The notes below the pieces were generated by a model. That model was not told the origin of the DNA, ran no database searches, and saw nothing but the letters and a program-made list of their open reading frames with translations. Of a stretch of DNA of 64,000 nt, positions 16,948 to 26,186 are shown in pieces (position 1 is the stretch's first letter; every line of letters begins with the position of its first letter). Source of the stretch: Amphiplicatus sp046296195. Its GTDB lineage: Bacteria > Pseudomonadota > Alphaproteobacteria > Caulobacterales > Parvularculaceae. The DNA lies in contig JBKBLR010000012.1 of NCBI GenBank assembly GCA_046296195.1, positions 1-64,000 on the forward strand. Reading direction: 5' to 3'. Both the position numbers and the translations under genes were made by a program.

Positions 16948-17363
16948 CGGAACGGAAGTCTGCGTATTTTCCGGCGCGTCGCTCTCTGGTTTTCTGAGCC
17001 ATTCTGCGGTCTGCAGCCTGGAAATACGCATTTTCGGGAAAAAGATTCTGCGCAGAATTCCGGGTTGCGCGCCGCCCCGCGACCCCAGCGCGCGATCAAT
17101 CGCGACGGACGCCCCACCCTTCATCGCACGGCCAGCAGCCCGCCGGTCCGTGCGGCCAACCGCACCTGTCAAACGCCGCCACAAAGCGGCCAGAACGAAA
17201 ATCGCGCGGAATCCTTTCGGCCCCCGCGCGACGATCGAAAGTTTAGCCGGAAGAGGCGCCGGCGATCAACGCCCTGTCAAGGGAATCCGCGACCGCCGGT
17301 TTCCCCCGACGATTGCGCGCTCTTTCGCGCGGGGGACTTTGCAGGCTTGAGCGCCGCGCGGCT
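16948..17363. other. convergent intergenic region with inverted repeats
   Basis: 416 bases between the 3' ends of the SYLF gene and the adenine deaminase gene. Its structures are a 9-bp inverted repeat (16961-16969 with 17022-17030, TGCGTATTT/AAATACGCA) and a perfect 14-base palindrome at 17045-17058 (ATTCTGCGCAGAAT). No classical stem plus T-run terminator and no convincing reading frame were seen. The open frames across it have arginine/proline-rich shadow composition. Confidence 0.5.
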
Positions 17364-18374
17364 TCAGGCCGCCTTGTCGATGGCGGCGAGATGGGCGCGC
17401 TTGCGCCCTTCTTCGAGGAACGACCCGGCGAAGGAATTTTTCGCGAGCGTGCGGATGTCCTCCGCGTCGAGGTCGAGCGCTTCGATGACCGCTTCGAAAT
17501 TCGCCATCACATAGCCGCCGAAATAGGCCGGATCGTCGGAATTGACCGTCGCGCGCAAGCCCGCCTGCAGCATCCGCTTCAAGGGATGGGCCGTCATGTC
17601 TTTCGCGACGCAGAGCTTCAGGTTCGACAGCGGGCAGACTGTCAGCGTCATACCGCTTTCGGCGAGGCGCCGGATGAGCGCCTCGTCCTCAAGACTGCGG
17701 TTGCCATGGTCGAGACGGTCGATCTTCAGGAGATCGAGCGCCTCGCGCACATAATCGGGCGGGCCTTCCTCGCCGGCATGAGCGACGAGTTTCAATCCCC
17801 GCTCGCGCGCGGCGGCGAAGACGCGGACGAATTTCGACGGCGGATGTCCGACTTCTGAGGAATCGAGTCCGACGCCCTCGATGCGGTCGAGCCAGGGCTC
17901 GGCCTCTTTAAGGCATGCGAAGGCGTCGTCCTCGGAAAGATGGCGCAGGAAACAGAGAATGAGCTTCGAGGTCATGCCGAATTGCGCGCGGCTCATCTGG
18001 AGAGCGGTCAGGATTCCGCTGATCGCGACGTCGAAAGGAATTCCGCGCGCCGTATGCCCCTGCGGATCGAAGAAAATCTCCGCATGGCGCACATTGTCGG
18101 CGCGCGCTCGGTTGAGATAAGCCATGGTCAGGTCGAAGAAGTCTTCTTCGGTTCTCAGGACGTTCATGCCCTGATAATAGATGTCGAGAAAATCCTGCAG
18201 GTTCGAGAAAGCGTAGGCGGCGCGCACTTCCTCGACCGAGCGGAACGGAATCTCGACCTTGTTGCGTTTGGCGAGCGCGACGAGCATGTCGGGCTCGAGG
18301 CTGCCCTCGATATGCAGATGCAATTCCGCCTTGGGCAGGCGGCGCGCAAGCGCGATGAGGTCGGATTTGGTCAT
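17364..18374 (-). CDS. adenine deaminase (adenosine deaminase family)
   Basis: 336-aa zinc amidohydrolase of the ADA family. N-terminal 'PKAELHLHIEGSLEPDML' gives the HxH, then 'HAGEEGPPDYV', 'RLDHGNRS' and 'VNSDDPAYFGGYV' give the remaining metal and catalytic residues. The insert pattern 'FFDPQGHTARGI', 'GLDSSEVGHPPSKF' and 'LTVCPLSNLKLCV' is that of the adenine-specific (Aah1-like) subfamily rather than true adenosine deaminases. It would convert adenine to hypoxanthine in purine salvage. ATG start five bases after the PhoD stop, so the two are almost surely co-transcribed. Confidence 0.87.
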   Translation of the reverse strand: MTKSDLIALARRLPKAELHLHIEGSLEPDMLVALAKRNKVEIPFRSVEEVRAAYAFSNLQDFLDIYYQGMNVLRTEEDFFDLTMAYLNRARADNVRHAEIFFDPQGHTARGIPFDVAISGILTALQMSRAQFGMTSKLILCFLRHLSEDDAFACLKEAEPWLDRIEGVGLDSSEVGHPPSKFVRVFAAARERGLKLVAHAGEEGPPDYVREALDLLKIDRLDHGNRSLEDEALIRRLAESGMTLTVCPLSNLKLCVAKDMTAHPLKRMLQAGLRATVNSDDPAYFGGYVMANFEAVIEALDLDAEDIRTLAKNSFAGSFLEEGRKRAHLAAIDKAA

Positions 18375-18379
18375 CTTGG

Positions 18380-20101
18380 TCAGAACAGCGCCCTTTCTTC
18401 GAGCGTCAATCCATCGACATCGGCGAATTGCGCCGCGCCGCCCGATTTCCTGATCGTGAAGGCGGCCTTCTCGAAGGCGTTGTATCGGGGCGACTCGACC
18501 GTATCGACGGCGATGAAGCGGGCCCTGGCTTCCTCGCGCGTCAAGGTGAGGTCGATATAGCCATGATCCTCGCCGGAGAGATAGCGCACGTCCTTGTTCT
18601 CCTGATTGGTGAGGAGGGCGTATTCGGCGCCCTTCCCGCCGAGAAAGGACTTCCGGTAGGGCGAAGGCGACGTCACCGAATTGACGCCGAGCTCGACGCC
18701 CATATGGGTTCCGTCGCGCGCCCGAAGGTCGTTCGCCCACCAGGTGTGAGTGTCGCCGGTGACGACGATGAGCCCTTCGGCCTTCGCCTGGCGCGCGGCG
18801 TCATAGAAGCGCTCGCGCGCCGCCGGATAGCCGTCCCAGGCGTCGAGATTGGTCGGCAGGCCGAGCGTTGAAAACTGGATGAAGGCGCGCGCCTCGCTCC
18901 AGTCGCGCTCGAGCGCGACGATGTCCTCTTCCGTCACATGCGGCGCAAGGCTCGGCGCCGTCACCTTGGCCATGATGATCTGGTTGGCGATGAGCCGCCA
19001 CGGATGGCGGCGCGCGGCGGCGTTCTCCAGCGCTTTCGTGACATGGGCGAGCTGCGCCTCGCCGAGCATGTCTCGGTCCGGCGCCCACAAGGTCTCCTCG
19101 CGGAATTTCCGCACCGTCTCGGCGTCGGTGAGCAACGGCGTCACCACGCTGTATTTGATCTGCTCGCTCCTCGCCATCAGCCGGGTTTCAAGCGAGACGA
19201 GCGTGAGGAGATCGCCCCAACTCCACGAACGGAACAGCGCCTCGCGGGCGGCGCCGGGCGCGGGATCGCGCACCGGCATCCACTCGTAATAGGCCTGCAG
19301 GGCGGCGGCTTTTCTTTCCTCCCATGATCCCTCCGTCGCCGGATCATGATTATTGGAGCCGCCGGCCCAGGAATTGTCGGCGGTTTCATGATCGTCCCAG
19401 ATCGCGATCAGCGGGTGGGCGGCGTGCATCGCCTGGCTCGATGGATCCGCCTTGTACTGCGCATGGCGGCGGCGATAGTCGGCGAGCGTCAGGATCTCGT
19501 GCTCGGGCTCGTGATTGCGGCCGAGCGCCTTGCCCGCCTCGCCGCCATAGCCGTCAGTCCCGTATTCGTAGAGGTAGTCGCCGAGATGAAGAACGGCGTC
19601 GAGGCCGTCCTCGCGCGCGACGCGGTCATAGACGTTGAAATAGCCGAACGGGTAGTTCGAGCAGGAGAGAACGGCGAAGCGGGCCGCGTCGATCCGCCCG
19701 TCCGGAACCGTCCGTGTACGACCGGTCGGCGAAACGGCTTCGCCGGCGCGGAAGCGGTAGAAGTAGCGCCGGCCGGGCGAAAGGCCCTTCGCGACCGCCT
19801 TGCAGGTGAAGTCGTTCTCCGGCCCCGTGACGACCTCGCCCTCGGCGACCGGCCGCGAAAAGTCCTCCGTCTCCGCCACCTGCCAGCCGACCGTCACGGG
19901 CGCCACGGCATCGGGCGTCAGCCGCGTCCACAGGACGACGCTCTCCAGGTCCGGATCGCCGCTGGCGACGCCATGCGCAAAGACGCCGCCAGCGCCGGCG
20001 CGCGCCGCCTCGAAGGACGATTTCACCGGCGCTTTGCCGCAAGCGGCGGCCCCGCCGGCGATCGCAGCGGCGAGGGCGGCGCGGCGGGTCAATCTCGTCA
20101 T
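18380..20101 (-). CDS. alkaline phosphatase D family protein (PhoD), exported
   Basis: 573-aa metal-dependent phosphatase/phosphodiesterase. An Arg-Arg signal ('TRLTRRAALAAAIAGG') leads to a lipobox-like 'AAAC', so export, possibly by Tat, is expected. PhoD core: 'GVASGDPDLESVVLWTRL', 'LSCSNYPFGYFNVYDR', 'HLGDYLYEYG', 'IWDDHETADNSW' and 'VTGDTHTWW' supply the metal ligands. The ATG at 20101 has AAGGA upstream; a TTG at 20116 is the alternative. Upstream gene of an operon with adenine deaminase, which suggests scavenging of phosphate and purine from nucleotides. Confidence 0.92.
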   Translation of the reverse strand: MTRLTRRAALAAAIAGGAAACGKAPVKSSFEAARAGAGGVFAHGVASGDPDLESVVLWTRLTPDAVAPVTVGWQVAETEDFSRPVAEGEVVTGPENDFTCKAVAKGLSPGRRYFYRFRAGEAVSPTGRTRTVPDGRIDAARFAVLSCSNYPFGYFNVYDRVAREDGLDAVLHLGDYLYEYGTDGYGGEAGKALGRNHEPEHEILTLADYRRRHAQYKADPSSQAMHAAHPLIAIWDDHETADNSWAGGSNNHDPATEGSWEERKAAALQAYYEWMPVRDPAPGAAREALFRSWSWGDLLTLVSLETRLMARSEQIKYSVVTPLLTDAETVRKFREETLWAPDRDMLGEAQLAHVTKALENAAARRHPWRLIANQIIMAKVTAPSLAPHVTEEDIVALERDWSEARAFIQFSTLGLPTNLDAWDGYPAARERFYDAARQAKAEGLIVVTGDTHTWWANDLRARDGTHMGVELGVNSVTSPSPYRKSFLGGKGAEYALLTNQENKDVRYLSGEDHGYIDLTLTREEARARFIAVDTVESPRYNAFEKAAFTIRKSGGAAQFADVDGLTLEERALF

Positions 20102-20221
20102 CTGGCGTTCCTTCAAGATTCAGCGCGATTTTAGCGCAATCGGTTCGTCGCGGCGCGCTTTTATCGCAGCGGAAATCGTCTAGTCTGCCGGCCGATTCGC
20201 GACAGCAGGGATGTTTTCCAC

Positions 20222-21712
20222 ATGTCATTGACGCTTTTGTTGCGGGCGAGCGCCCTCGCCGCGCTGGCGGGCCTCGCGGCCTGCGCGCCGCAGCCCAAGG
20301 ACCAGCAAACGGGCGCGACCGAAACGCCGCGCGCGCCAAGCCGCTGGGCCGCCGATCCGTTCCCGTCGACTTACACGCCCTACGCTTCGGGCGTGACCGT
20401 CATTCGGGGCGCGACCATCCTGACCGGCGCCGGAACGAAGATCGAAAACGGGGTCATCGTGCTCGAGGGCGGCACGATCGCCGCCGTCGGCGGCGCCGAT
20501 GTCGCGGTCCCGCAAGGGGCGAGCGTCATCGAGGCGAAAGGAAAATTCGTCACGCCCGGCGTCATCGACATCCATTCCCATCTCGGCGACTACCCCTCGC
20601 CGGCGATGGAATCGACCTCGGACGGCAATGAAGCGACCGCCCCAAACACCGCCCAGGTTTGGGCCGAACATTCGGTCTGGCCGCAGGATCCCGGTTTCAC
20701 CCGCGCGCTCGCCGGCGGGATCACCACGCTGCAGATCCTGCCCGGGTCGGCGAACCTCTTCGGCGGCCGTTCGGCGATCCTCAAGAACGTCCCTGCACGG
20801 ACGGTTCAGGGAATGAAGTTTCCAGGCGCGCCCTACGGCCTCAAAATGGCGTGCGGGGAGAACCCCAAGCGCGTCTATGGCGAGAAGGGCGGCCCTTCGA
20901 CACGGATGGGCAATTTCGCCGGCTATCGCGCGGCGTGGATCGAGGCCGCCGACTACAAGAAGAAGTGGGAGAAATACTGGGACGAGAAGGACGCCTTCGA
21001 GAAGAACAAGGGCAAGCCCGCCGCCGCCGGCGCTGAAGCGGCCAAGGAGCCGGAGGCGCCGACCCGGGACCTCAAGCTCGAAACGCTGGCGATGGCGCTC
21101 AATGGCGACATCCTCGTCAACATGCATTGCTATCGCGGCGACGAGATGGCGTTCGTCATCGATATGGCGAAGGAGTTCGGCTATAAGGTGACGACCTTCC
21201 ATCACGGCGTTGAAGCCTACAAGGTCGCGGACCTTCTTGCAGAGAACGGCATTTGCGCCGCCGTCTGGGCCGACTGGTGGGGCTTCAAGCTCGAGGCCTA
21301 TGACACCATCCGCGAGAACGCCGCGCTGATCCACAAGCAGCCGAACGGCTGCGCGATCATCCATTCCGACGACCAGTACGGCATCCAGCGCCTCAATCAG
21401 GAAGCGGGCAAGGCGATGGCTGACGGCAACCGCATGGGGCTCGACATCAAGCCCGAGGAGGCGATCGCCTGGATCACCCTCAATCCGGCGAGGGCGATGG
21501 GCGTCGGCGACCGCACCGGGTCGCTCGAGGCGGGCAAGATGGCCGACGTCGTCCTGTGGTCCGCGGATCCGTTCTCCGTCTATGCGCAAGCGGAAAAGGT
21601 CTTCATCGACGGCGCGCTTCTCTACGACCGCAGCGATCCGAAACGCTCGCCGCGCACAGACTTCGAAATCGGACAACCAGGCCAGGGCTTCACCGGCGGA
21701 GCAGGACAATGA
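20222..21712 (+). CDS. amidohydrolase family lipoprotein
   Basis: 496 aa. Lipoprotein signal ending in 'LAGLAAC' (Cys20). The TIM-barrel amidohydrolase part has 'GKFVTPGVIDIHSHLGDY' (HxH metal motif), further candidates 'MHCYRGDEM' and 'TFHHGVEAYK', and the terminal 'NPARAMGVGDRTGSLEAGKM' with 'ADVVLWSADPF'. Imidazolonepropionase/dipeptidase-like relatives hydrolyse cyclic amides or peptides; the substrate here is unknown. It overlaps the following paralogue (ATGA), so the two are translated together. Confidence 0.88.
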   Translation: MSLTLLLRASALAALAGLAACAPQPKDQQTGATETPRAPSRWAADPFPSTYTPYASGVTVIRGATILTGAGTKIENGVIVLEGGTIAAVGGADVAVPQGASVIEAKGKFVTPGVIDIHSHLGDYPSPAMESTSDGNEATAPNTAQVWAEHSVWPQDPGFTRALAGGITTLQILPGSANLFGGRSAILKNVPARTVQGMKFPGAPYGLKMACGENPKRVYGEKGGPSTRMGNFAGYRAAWIEAADYKKKWEKYWDEKDAFEKNKGKPAAAGAEAAKEPEAPTRDLKLETLAMALNGDILVNMHCYRGDEMAFVIDMAKEFGYKVTTFHHGVEAYKVADLLAENGICAAVWADWWGFKLEAYDTIRENAALIHKQPNGCAIIHSDDQYGIQRLNQEAGKAMADGNRMGLDIKPEEAIAWITLNPARAMGVGDRTGSLEAGKMADVVLWSADPFSVYAQAEKVFIDGALLYDRSDPKRSPRTDFEIGQPGQGFTGGAGQ

Positions 21713-23022
21713 GAACGATCATCCTTACCCTGACGGCCGCTTTGGCGGCGACCGCCGCGCTGGCGCAAGGCGAGCCTTCGGCGGCGAACGACACGCTCAT
21801 CGTCCAGAACGCGCGGCTCTACACCATGGCGGACGCCAATGGCGGCCTCATCGAGAACGCCGACGTCATCGTGCGCGGCGGCGTCATCGTCGCCGTCGGA
21901 CAGGACGTTGCAGCGCCGGAGGGCGCGCGCGCCTATGACGCCAAGGGCCGCATCGTCACGCCGGGCATTTTCGCACCCTGGTCGCAACTCGGGCTTGTCG
22001 AGATCGGCCTCGATCAGGAATCGAATGATTCCTCCCCCGAAGGCGATTATCCGCACAGCGCCGCGCTCGACGCGGCGGACGCCTTCAACCCCGCCTCGAC
22101 TCTCATTGCGATCAACCGCGCCGGCGGCGTGACGCGCGCGGCGACGGCGCCGGAGCCGGGCGCGAAACTCTTCGGCGGGCAGGGCGCGATCGTCAGCCTT
22201 TCGGGCGCGGCGGAGTCCGTCACCCGCGAGCGCGCCTTGCAATCGGTCGCAATGGGCTACGCCGGCGCGGCGCGCAGCGGCGACACCCGCATGGGCGCCT
22301 GGGCCGATTTCCGCGAGGCCATCGAGGAAGCCCGCGCCTACGCCGCCAATCCCGGCGGCTATGCGCTCCGCCCGCGGATGACGGGGCTCTCGCTCAACGA
22401 TCTCGCCGCGCTCGCTCCCGCCGCGCGCGGCGCCCAGCCGCTCGTCGTCGCGGCGAATGGCGCGGCGGACCTGCGCATGCTCATCAAGACGAAGGCGCGC
22501 TACGGGCTCAACGTCATCGTGCTCGGCGGCACGGAGGCCCATCTCGTCGCGAAGGAGCTCGCCGCAGCGCAGATTCCGGTGATCCTCAACCCGATCCTCA
22601 ATCTGCCGGAACAGTTCGAGGACCTCGCCGCGACGCAGGCGAACGCCGCCCGGCTCCACGCGGCGGGCGTCACGATCGCTTTTTATGATCCGCCCTCCGG
22701 CTCGCATAATCTGCGGCTTCTGCCGCAGCTCGCCGGCAACGCCGTCGCCAACGGGCTTCCCTATGCCGCCGCGCTCGCGGCGCTGACCATCAACCCGGCG
22801 CGCATCTATGGCGTCGCGGCGCGCCATGGCAGCGTCGAGGTCGGCAAGGTTGGCGATCTCGTCGTGTGGAGCGGCGATCCGTTGGAGACCTCCTCGCGCC
22901 CCGACGCGGTGTTCATCGACGGGCGCGCGACCTCGCTGACGACGCGGCAGACGCGGCTCCGGGACCGCTATCGCGACCTATCGCGCGGCGATCTTCCGCA
23001 CGCCTATCGCGGCGCGCAATAG
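21709..23022 (+). CDS. amidohydrolase family protein, exported, HxH motif missing
   Basis: 437 aa, paralogue of the gene before it with a cleavable-type signal (cut near 'AALAQGEP'). The family frame is kept: 'GRIVTPGIFAPWSQLGLVEI', 'GGVTRAATAPEPGAKLFGG', 'GGTEAHLVAKEL' and 'INPARIYGVAARHGSVEVGK'. Where the previous protein has HSH after 'VTPG' this one reads APWSQ, so the usual first metal pair is absent. It may be an inactive or differently coordinated partner subunit. The start is the ATG overlapping the TGA of the upstream gene; an earlier frame start is inside that gene. Confidence 0.86.
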   Translation: MRTIILTLTAALAATAALAQGEPSAANDTLIVQNARLYTMADANGGLIENADVIVRGGVIVAVGQDVAAPEGARAYDAKGRIVTPGIFAPWSQLGLVEIGLDQESNDSSPEGDYPHSAALDAADAFNPASTLIAINRAGGVTRAATAPEPGAKLFGGQGAIVSLSGAAESVTRERALQSVAMGYAGAARSGDTRMGAWADFREAIEEARAYAANPGGYALRPRMTGLSLNDLAALAPAARGAQPLVVAANGAADLRMLIKTKARYGLNVIVLGGTEAHLVAKELAAAQIPVILNPILNLPEQFEDLAATQANAARLHAAGVTIAFYDPPSGSHNLRLLPQLAGNAVANGLPYAAALAALTINPARIYGVAARHGSVEVGKVGDLVVWSGDPLETSSRPDAVFIDGRATSLTTRQTRLRDRYRDLSRGDLPHAYRGAQ

Positions 23023-23077
23023 ACGAACGCACTCGATCCTTGGCTTTCATGACGCCGCCGCTTACGAAGGCGGCGTC

Positions 23078-24739
23078 ATGATCCCGCGCCTCAAGATCGC
23101 GCTCTGCCAGATCGACCCCGTGGTCGGCGACATCGCCGGCAACACGTCGAAGATCCTCGCCGCGCGCGCCGAGGCGGCGGCGGCCGGCGCCGATCTCGCG
23201 GTCTTTTGCGAACTTGTCGTTTGCGGCTATCCGCCGGAAGACCTCGTCGCGCGCGCGGCGTTTCAAAGAGATTGCCGCGCGGCGACAGAGGAATTGGCCC
23301 GCGCGACCGCCGATGACGGGCCTGCGATGATCGTCGGCGCGCCGTGGAAGGAGGGCGAAGCGCTCTATAACGCCGCGCTCCTCCTCGACGGCGGCGAGAT
23401 CAAGGGCGTGCGCCGCAAGGTCAGGCTGCCGAATTACGGCGTTTTCGACGAGCCGCGCCGCTTCACGCCGGGCCCCGCCTTTCCGGAGCCGACGCCGTTT
23501 CGCGGCGCCTCGCTCGGCCTCATGATCTGCGAGGACATGTGGCTTCCGGGCGCAGGCGAAGCGCTGGCGGGGGCGGGGGCCGATTTCTTCATCGTGCCGC
23601 ACGGCTCGCCCTTCCGCGTCACCTCGCTCGATGAGCGGGAGGACGCTGCGCGCGCGCGCGTCAAGGCGACGGGCCTGCCTCTGATGTTCGTCAATCAGCT
23701 CGCCGGTCAGGACGAGGTCGTTTTCGAAGGCGCAAGCTTCGTGATGGACCGCGAGGGAAGCGTCCGATTCCGCGCGCCGCAGTTTCAAAAAGGCGTTTTC
23801 CTCACCGATTGGGAAAAGCGCGGCAATGGCTGGGAATGCGTTTCAGGGCCGGACGCGACCTGGGTCCGCGCGCAGGAGATGATCTACCGCGCCGTCGTCA
23901 TGGGCGTTCGCGATTATGTCGAGAAGAACCGCTTTCCGGGCGTCGTCATCGGCCTGTCGGGCGGGGTCGATTCCGCGCTGACCGCGGCGATGGCGGTCGA
24001 TGCGCTGGGGCCTGCCCGGGTGCGCTGCGTGATGATGCCCTCGCGCTATACGGCGCAGCACTCGCTCGAAGACGCCGAGTCTTGCGCAAAATTGCTCGGC
24101 GTTTCCTATGAGACGATCCCCATCGAGCCCGCTGTCGAAGCGTTCGGCGCGATGCTCGCCCCGGCGTTCAAGAGCCGGGCCGCCGACGTGACGGAGGAGA
24201 ACATCCAGTCGCGCATCCGCGGCGTGATCCTGATGGCGCTCTCCAACAAGTTCGGCGCCATGGTGCTGACCACGGGGAACAAATCCGAAATGTCGGTCGG
24301 CTATGCGACGCTTTATGGCGACATGAATGGCGGCTATAATCCGCTGAAGGATCTTTACAAGACGGAAGTTTACCGCCTCTGCCGCTGGCGCAACGCCAAC
24401 ATGGCGAGCGACCTCAAGGGCCCGAAGGGCGCGGTCATCCCGGAACGGATCATTTCGAAGGCGCCCTCAGCCGAACTGCGCGCGAACCAGACCGACCAGG
24501 ACAGCTTGCCGCCCTATGAGACGCTGGACGCCATCCTCGAACGCCTCGTTGAGCGGGAGATGGCGGTCAGGGACATCATCGCCGAAGGCTTTGACGAGGC
24601 GACCGTCAAACGGGTCGAGCACCTGCTCTACGTCGCCGAATACAAGCGCCGACAGGCTCCGCCGGGCCCGAAGGTCACGCGCGTCAATTTCGGCCGCGAT
24701 CGGCGCTATCCGATCACCAACGGGTGGCGGGACCGGTAG
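23078..24739 (+). CDS. nadE: glutamine-dependent NAD(+) synthetase
   Basis: 553 aa, two domains. N-terminal nitrilase-type glutaminase (about 1-260) with the Glu in 'VFCELVVCGYPPEDL', Lys in 'VRRKVRLPNYG' and Cys in 'LMICEDMWLPG'. C-terminal ATP-pyrophosphatase (from about 285) with 'GLSGGVDSALTAAMAVDALG' and 'TGNKSEMSVGYATLYGDMNGG' split in strands. Makes NAD from deamido-NAD, ATP and glutamine. Full family length, with 'RRFTPG' substrate contacts present. Confidence 0.96.
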   Translation: MIPRLKIALCQIDPVVGDIAGNTSKILAARAEAAAAGADLAVFCELVVCGYPPEDLVARAAFQRDCRAATEELARATADDGPAMIVGAPWKEGEALYNAALLLDGGEIKGVRRKVRLPNYGVFDEPRRFTPGPAFPEPTPFRGASLGLMICEDMWLPGAGEALAGAGADFFIVPHGSPFRVTSLDEREDAARARVKATGLPLMFVNQLAGQDEVVFEGASFVMDREGSVRFRAPQFQKGVFLTDWEKRGNGWECVSGPDATWVRAQEMIYRAVVMGVRDYVEKNRFPGVVIGLSGGVDSALTAAMAVDALGPARVRCVMMPSRYTAQHSLEDAESCAKLLGVSYETIPIEPAVEAFGAMLAPAFKSRAADVTEENIQSRIRGVILMALSNKFGAMVLTTGNKSEMSVGYATLYGDMNGGYNPLKDLYKTEVYRLCRWRNANMASDLKGPKGAVIPERIISKAPSAELRANQTDQDSLPPYETLDAILERLVEREMAVRDIIAEGFDEATVKRVEHLLYVAEYKRRQAPPGPKVTRVNFGRDRRYPITNGWRDR

Positions 24740-24835
24740 GACGGGGTTCATCCCGTCTGCGATGCCGCGCCTGCGCCTTGGCGAATGGAAGCCGGCGGGC
24801 TAAAGCCCGCCCGACGTTTCTGAGACCCCGCCCCC

Positions 24836-26182
24836 ATGTCCGTCACCGTCCGTTTCGCCCCCTCGCCCACCGGCAAGCTGCATGTCGGAAACGTGCGCGC
24901 GGCGCTGTGGAACTGGCTGTTCGCAAGGAAAGAGGGCGGGACCTTCATCCTCAGGATCGACGACACCGACAAGGAGCGCTCGACGGCGGCCTATGAGGAC
25001 GGCATCCGCGCCGACCTTTCCTGGCTCGGCCTTCACTGGGACAAGACCTTCAAGCAGTCCGAGCGCTTCGGCGACTATGACGTTGTCTCGGACGCGCTGC
25101 GGGCGAAAGGGCTTCTTTACCCCTGCTATGAGACGGCCGAGGAGCTTGACCGCAAGCGCAATCTGCAGCGCCTGCGGGGGCTGCCGCCTGTTTACGACCG
25201 CGCGGCGCTGTCCCTGACCGACGCGCAGCGACGCGCGCTCGAAGCCGAAGGCCGCCGGCCCCACTGGCGCTTCAAGCTGTCGGGCGAGACCGTCCGCTGG
25301 AACGACCTGATCCGTGGGGAGACGATCGTCGAGACGGCGAGCGTCTCCGACCCCGTCCTCATCCGCGAGGACGGGATGTATCTTTACACCCTGCCCTCCT
25401 GCATCGACGACATCGACACCGCGATCACCCACGTCATCCGCGGCGAGGATCACGTGACGAACGCCGGCGTGCAGATCGAGATCATGAAGGCGATCATCGA
25501 CGTGCGCGGGCGCGGCGCCCTGCCCCAATTCGCACATCATTCGCTGCTCATCGGCGCCGACGGGCAAGGCCTGTCGAAGCGGCTCGGCTCGCTCTCCATC
25601 GAACAGATGCGAGCGGACGGCCTTGAGCCTGCCGCGATCACGAGCCTTCTCGCCAAGCTCGGCACCGCCGAGCCGGTGCTGCCGCAGCCCGACCTCTTGG
25701 CGCTCGCCCGGAGCTTCGATTTCGACAAGATCGGCCGCGCGCCGGCGCGCTTCGACGAGGCCGAGCTCCTCCAGCTCAACGCCAAGATCCTGCACGAGAC
25801 GCCCTATGCGGCGCTGAAGGAGCGCCTGTCCGCGCTCGGCGTTTCCGAAGCGCTGTGGAACGCGGTGCGCGGCAATGCGGTCAAGCTCGCCGACGCCGCC
25901 CTCTGGAAAGCGGTCGTCGAGGAGGCGATCGACCCCGTGATAGAGGACAAGGACCTTTGCACGGCCGCGGCGGGGCTCGTGCCCGAGGCGCCGTTGACGG
26001 AACAAAGCTGGGCGGCGTTCACCAATGCGGTGAAGGAAAAGACCGGCGCCAAGGGCAAGGCGCTCTTTCATCCGCTGCGCCTCGCCCTCACCGGGCGCGA
26101 GAAGGGCCCGGAGATGGCCGCGCTCTTTCCGCTGATCGGGCCGGCGCGCGCGCGGGCGCGGCTCAAGGGCGAACGCGCCTGA
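24836..26182 (+). CDS. gltX: glutamyl-tRNA synthetase
   Basis: 448-aa class I synthetase. The HIGH-type motif is 'APSPTGKLHVGN', followed by 'FILRIDDTDKERS' and the KMSKS counterpart 'GLSKRLGSLSIEQM'. The C-terminal anticodon domain is shorter than in E. coli. Alphaproteobacteria often carry two GluRS genes and make Gln-tRNA by transamidation. Whether this copy is the discriminating or the tRNA-Gln-directed one is not decided here. Downstream of nadE by 96 bases, convergent with the LOG gene (4-base gap). Confidence 0.93.
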   Translation: MSVTVRFAPSPTGKLHVGNVRAALWNWLFARKEGGTFILRIDDTDKERSTAAYEDGIRADLSWLGLHWDKTFKQSERFGDYDVVSDALRAKGLLYPCYETAEELDRKRNLQRLRGLPPVYDRAALSLTDAQRRALEAEGRRPHWRFKLSGETVRWNDLIRGETIVETASVSDPVLIREDGMYLYTLPSCIDDIDTAITHVIRGEDHVTNAGVQIEIMKAIIDVRGRGALPQFAHHSLLIGADGQGLSKRLGSLSIEQMRADGLEPAAITSLLAKLGTAEPVLPQPDLLALARSFDFDKIGRAPARFDEAELLQLNAKILHETPYAALKERLSALGVSEALWNAVRGNAVKLADAALWKAVVEEAIDPVIEDKDLCTAAAGLVPEAPLTEQSWAAFTNAVKEKTGAKGKALFHPLRLALTGREKGPEMAALFPLIGPARARARLKGERA

Positions 26183-26186
26183 GGCT

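Noticed and set aside
20225..21709. 494-codon minus-strand open frame over the first amidohydrolase
   Set aside because: Mirror of the real gene almost end to end; no motifs.
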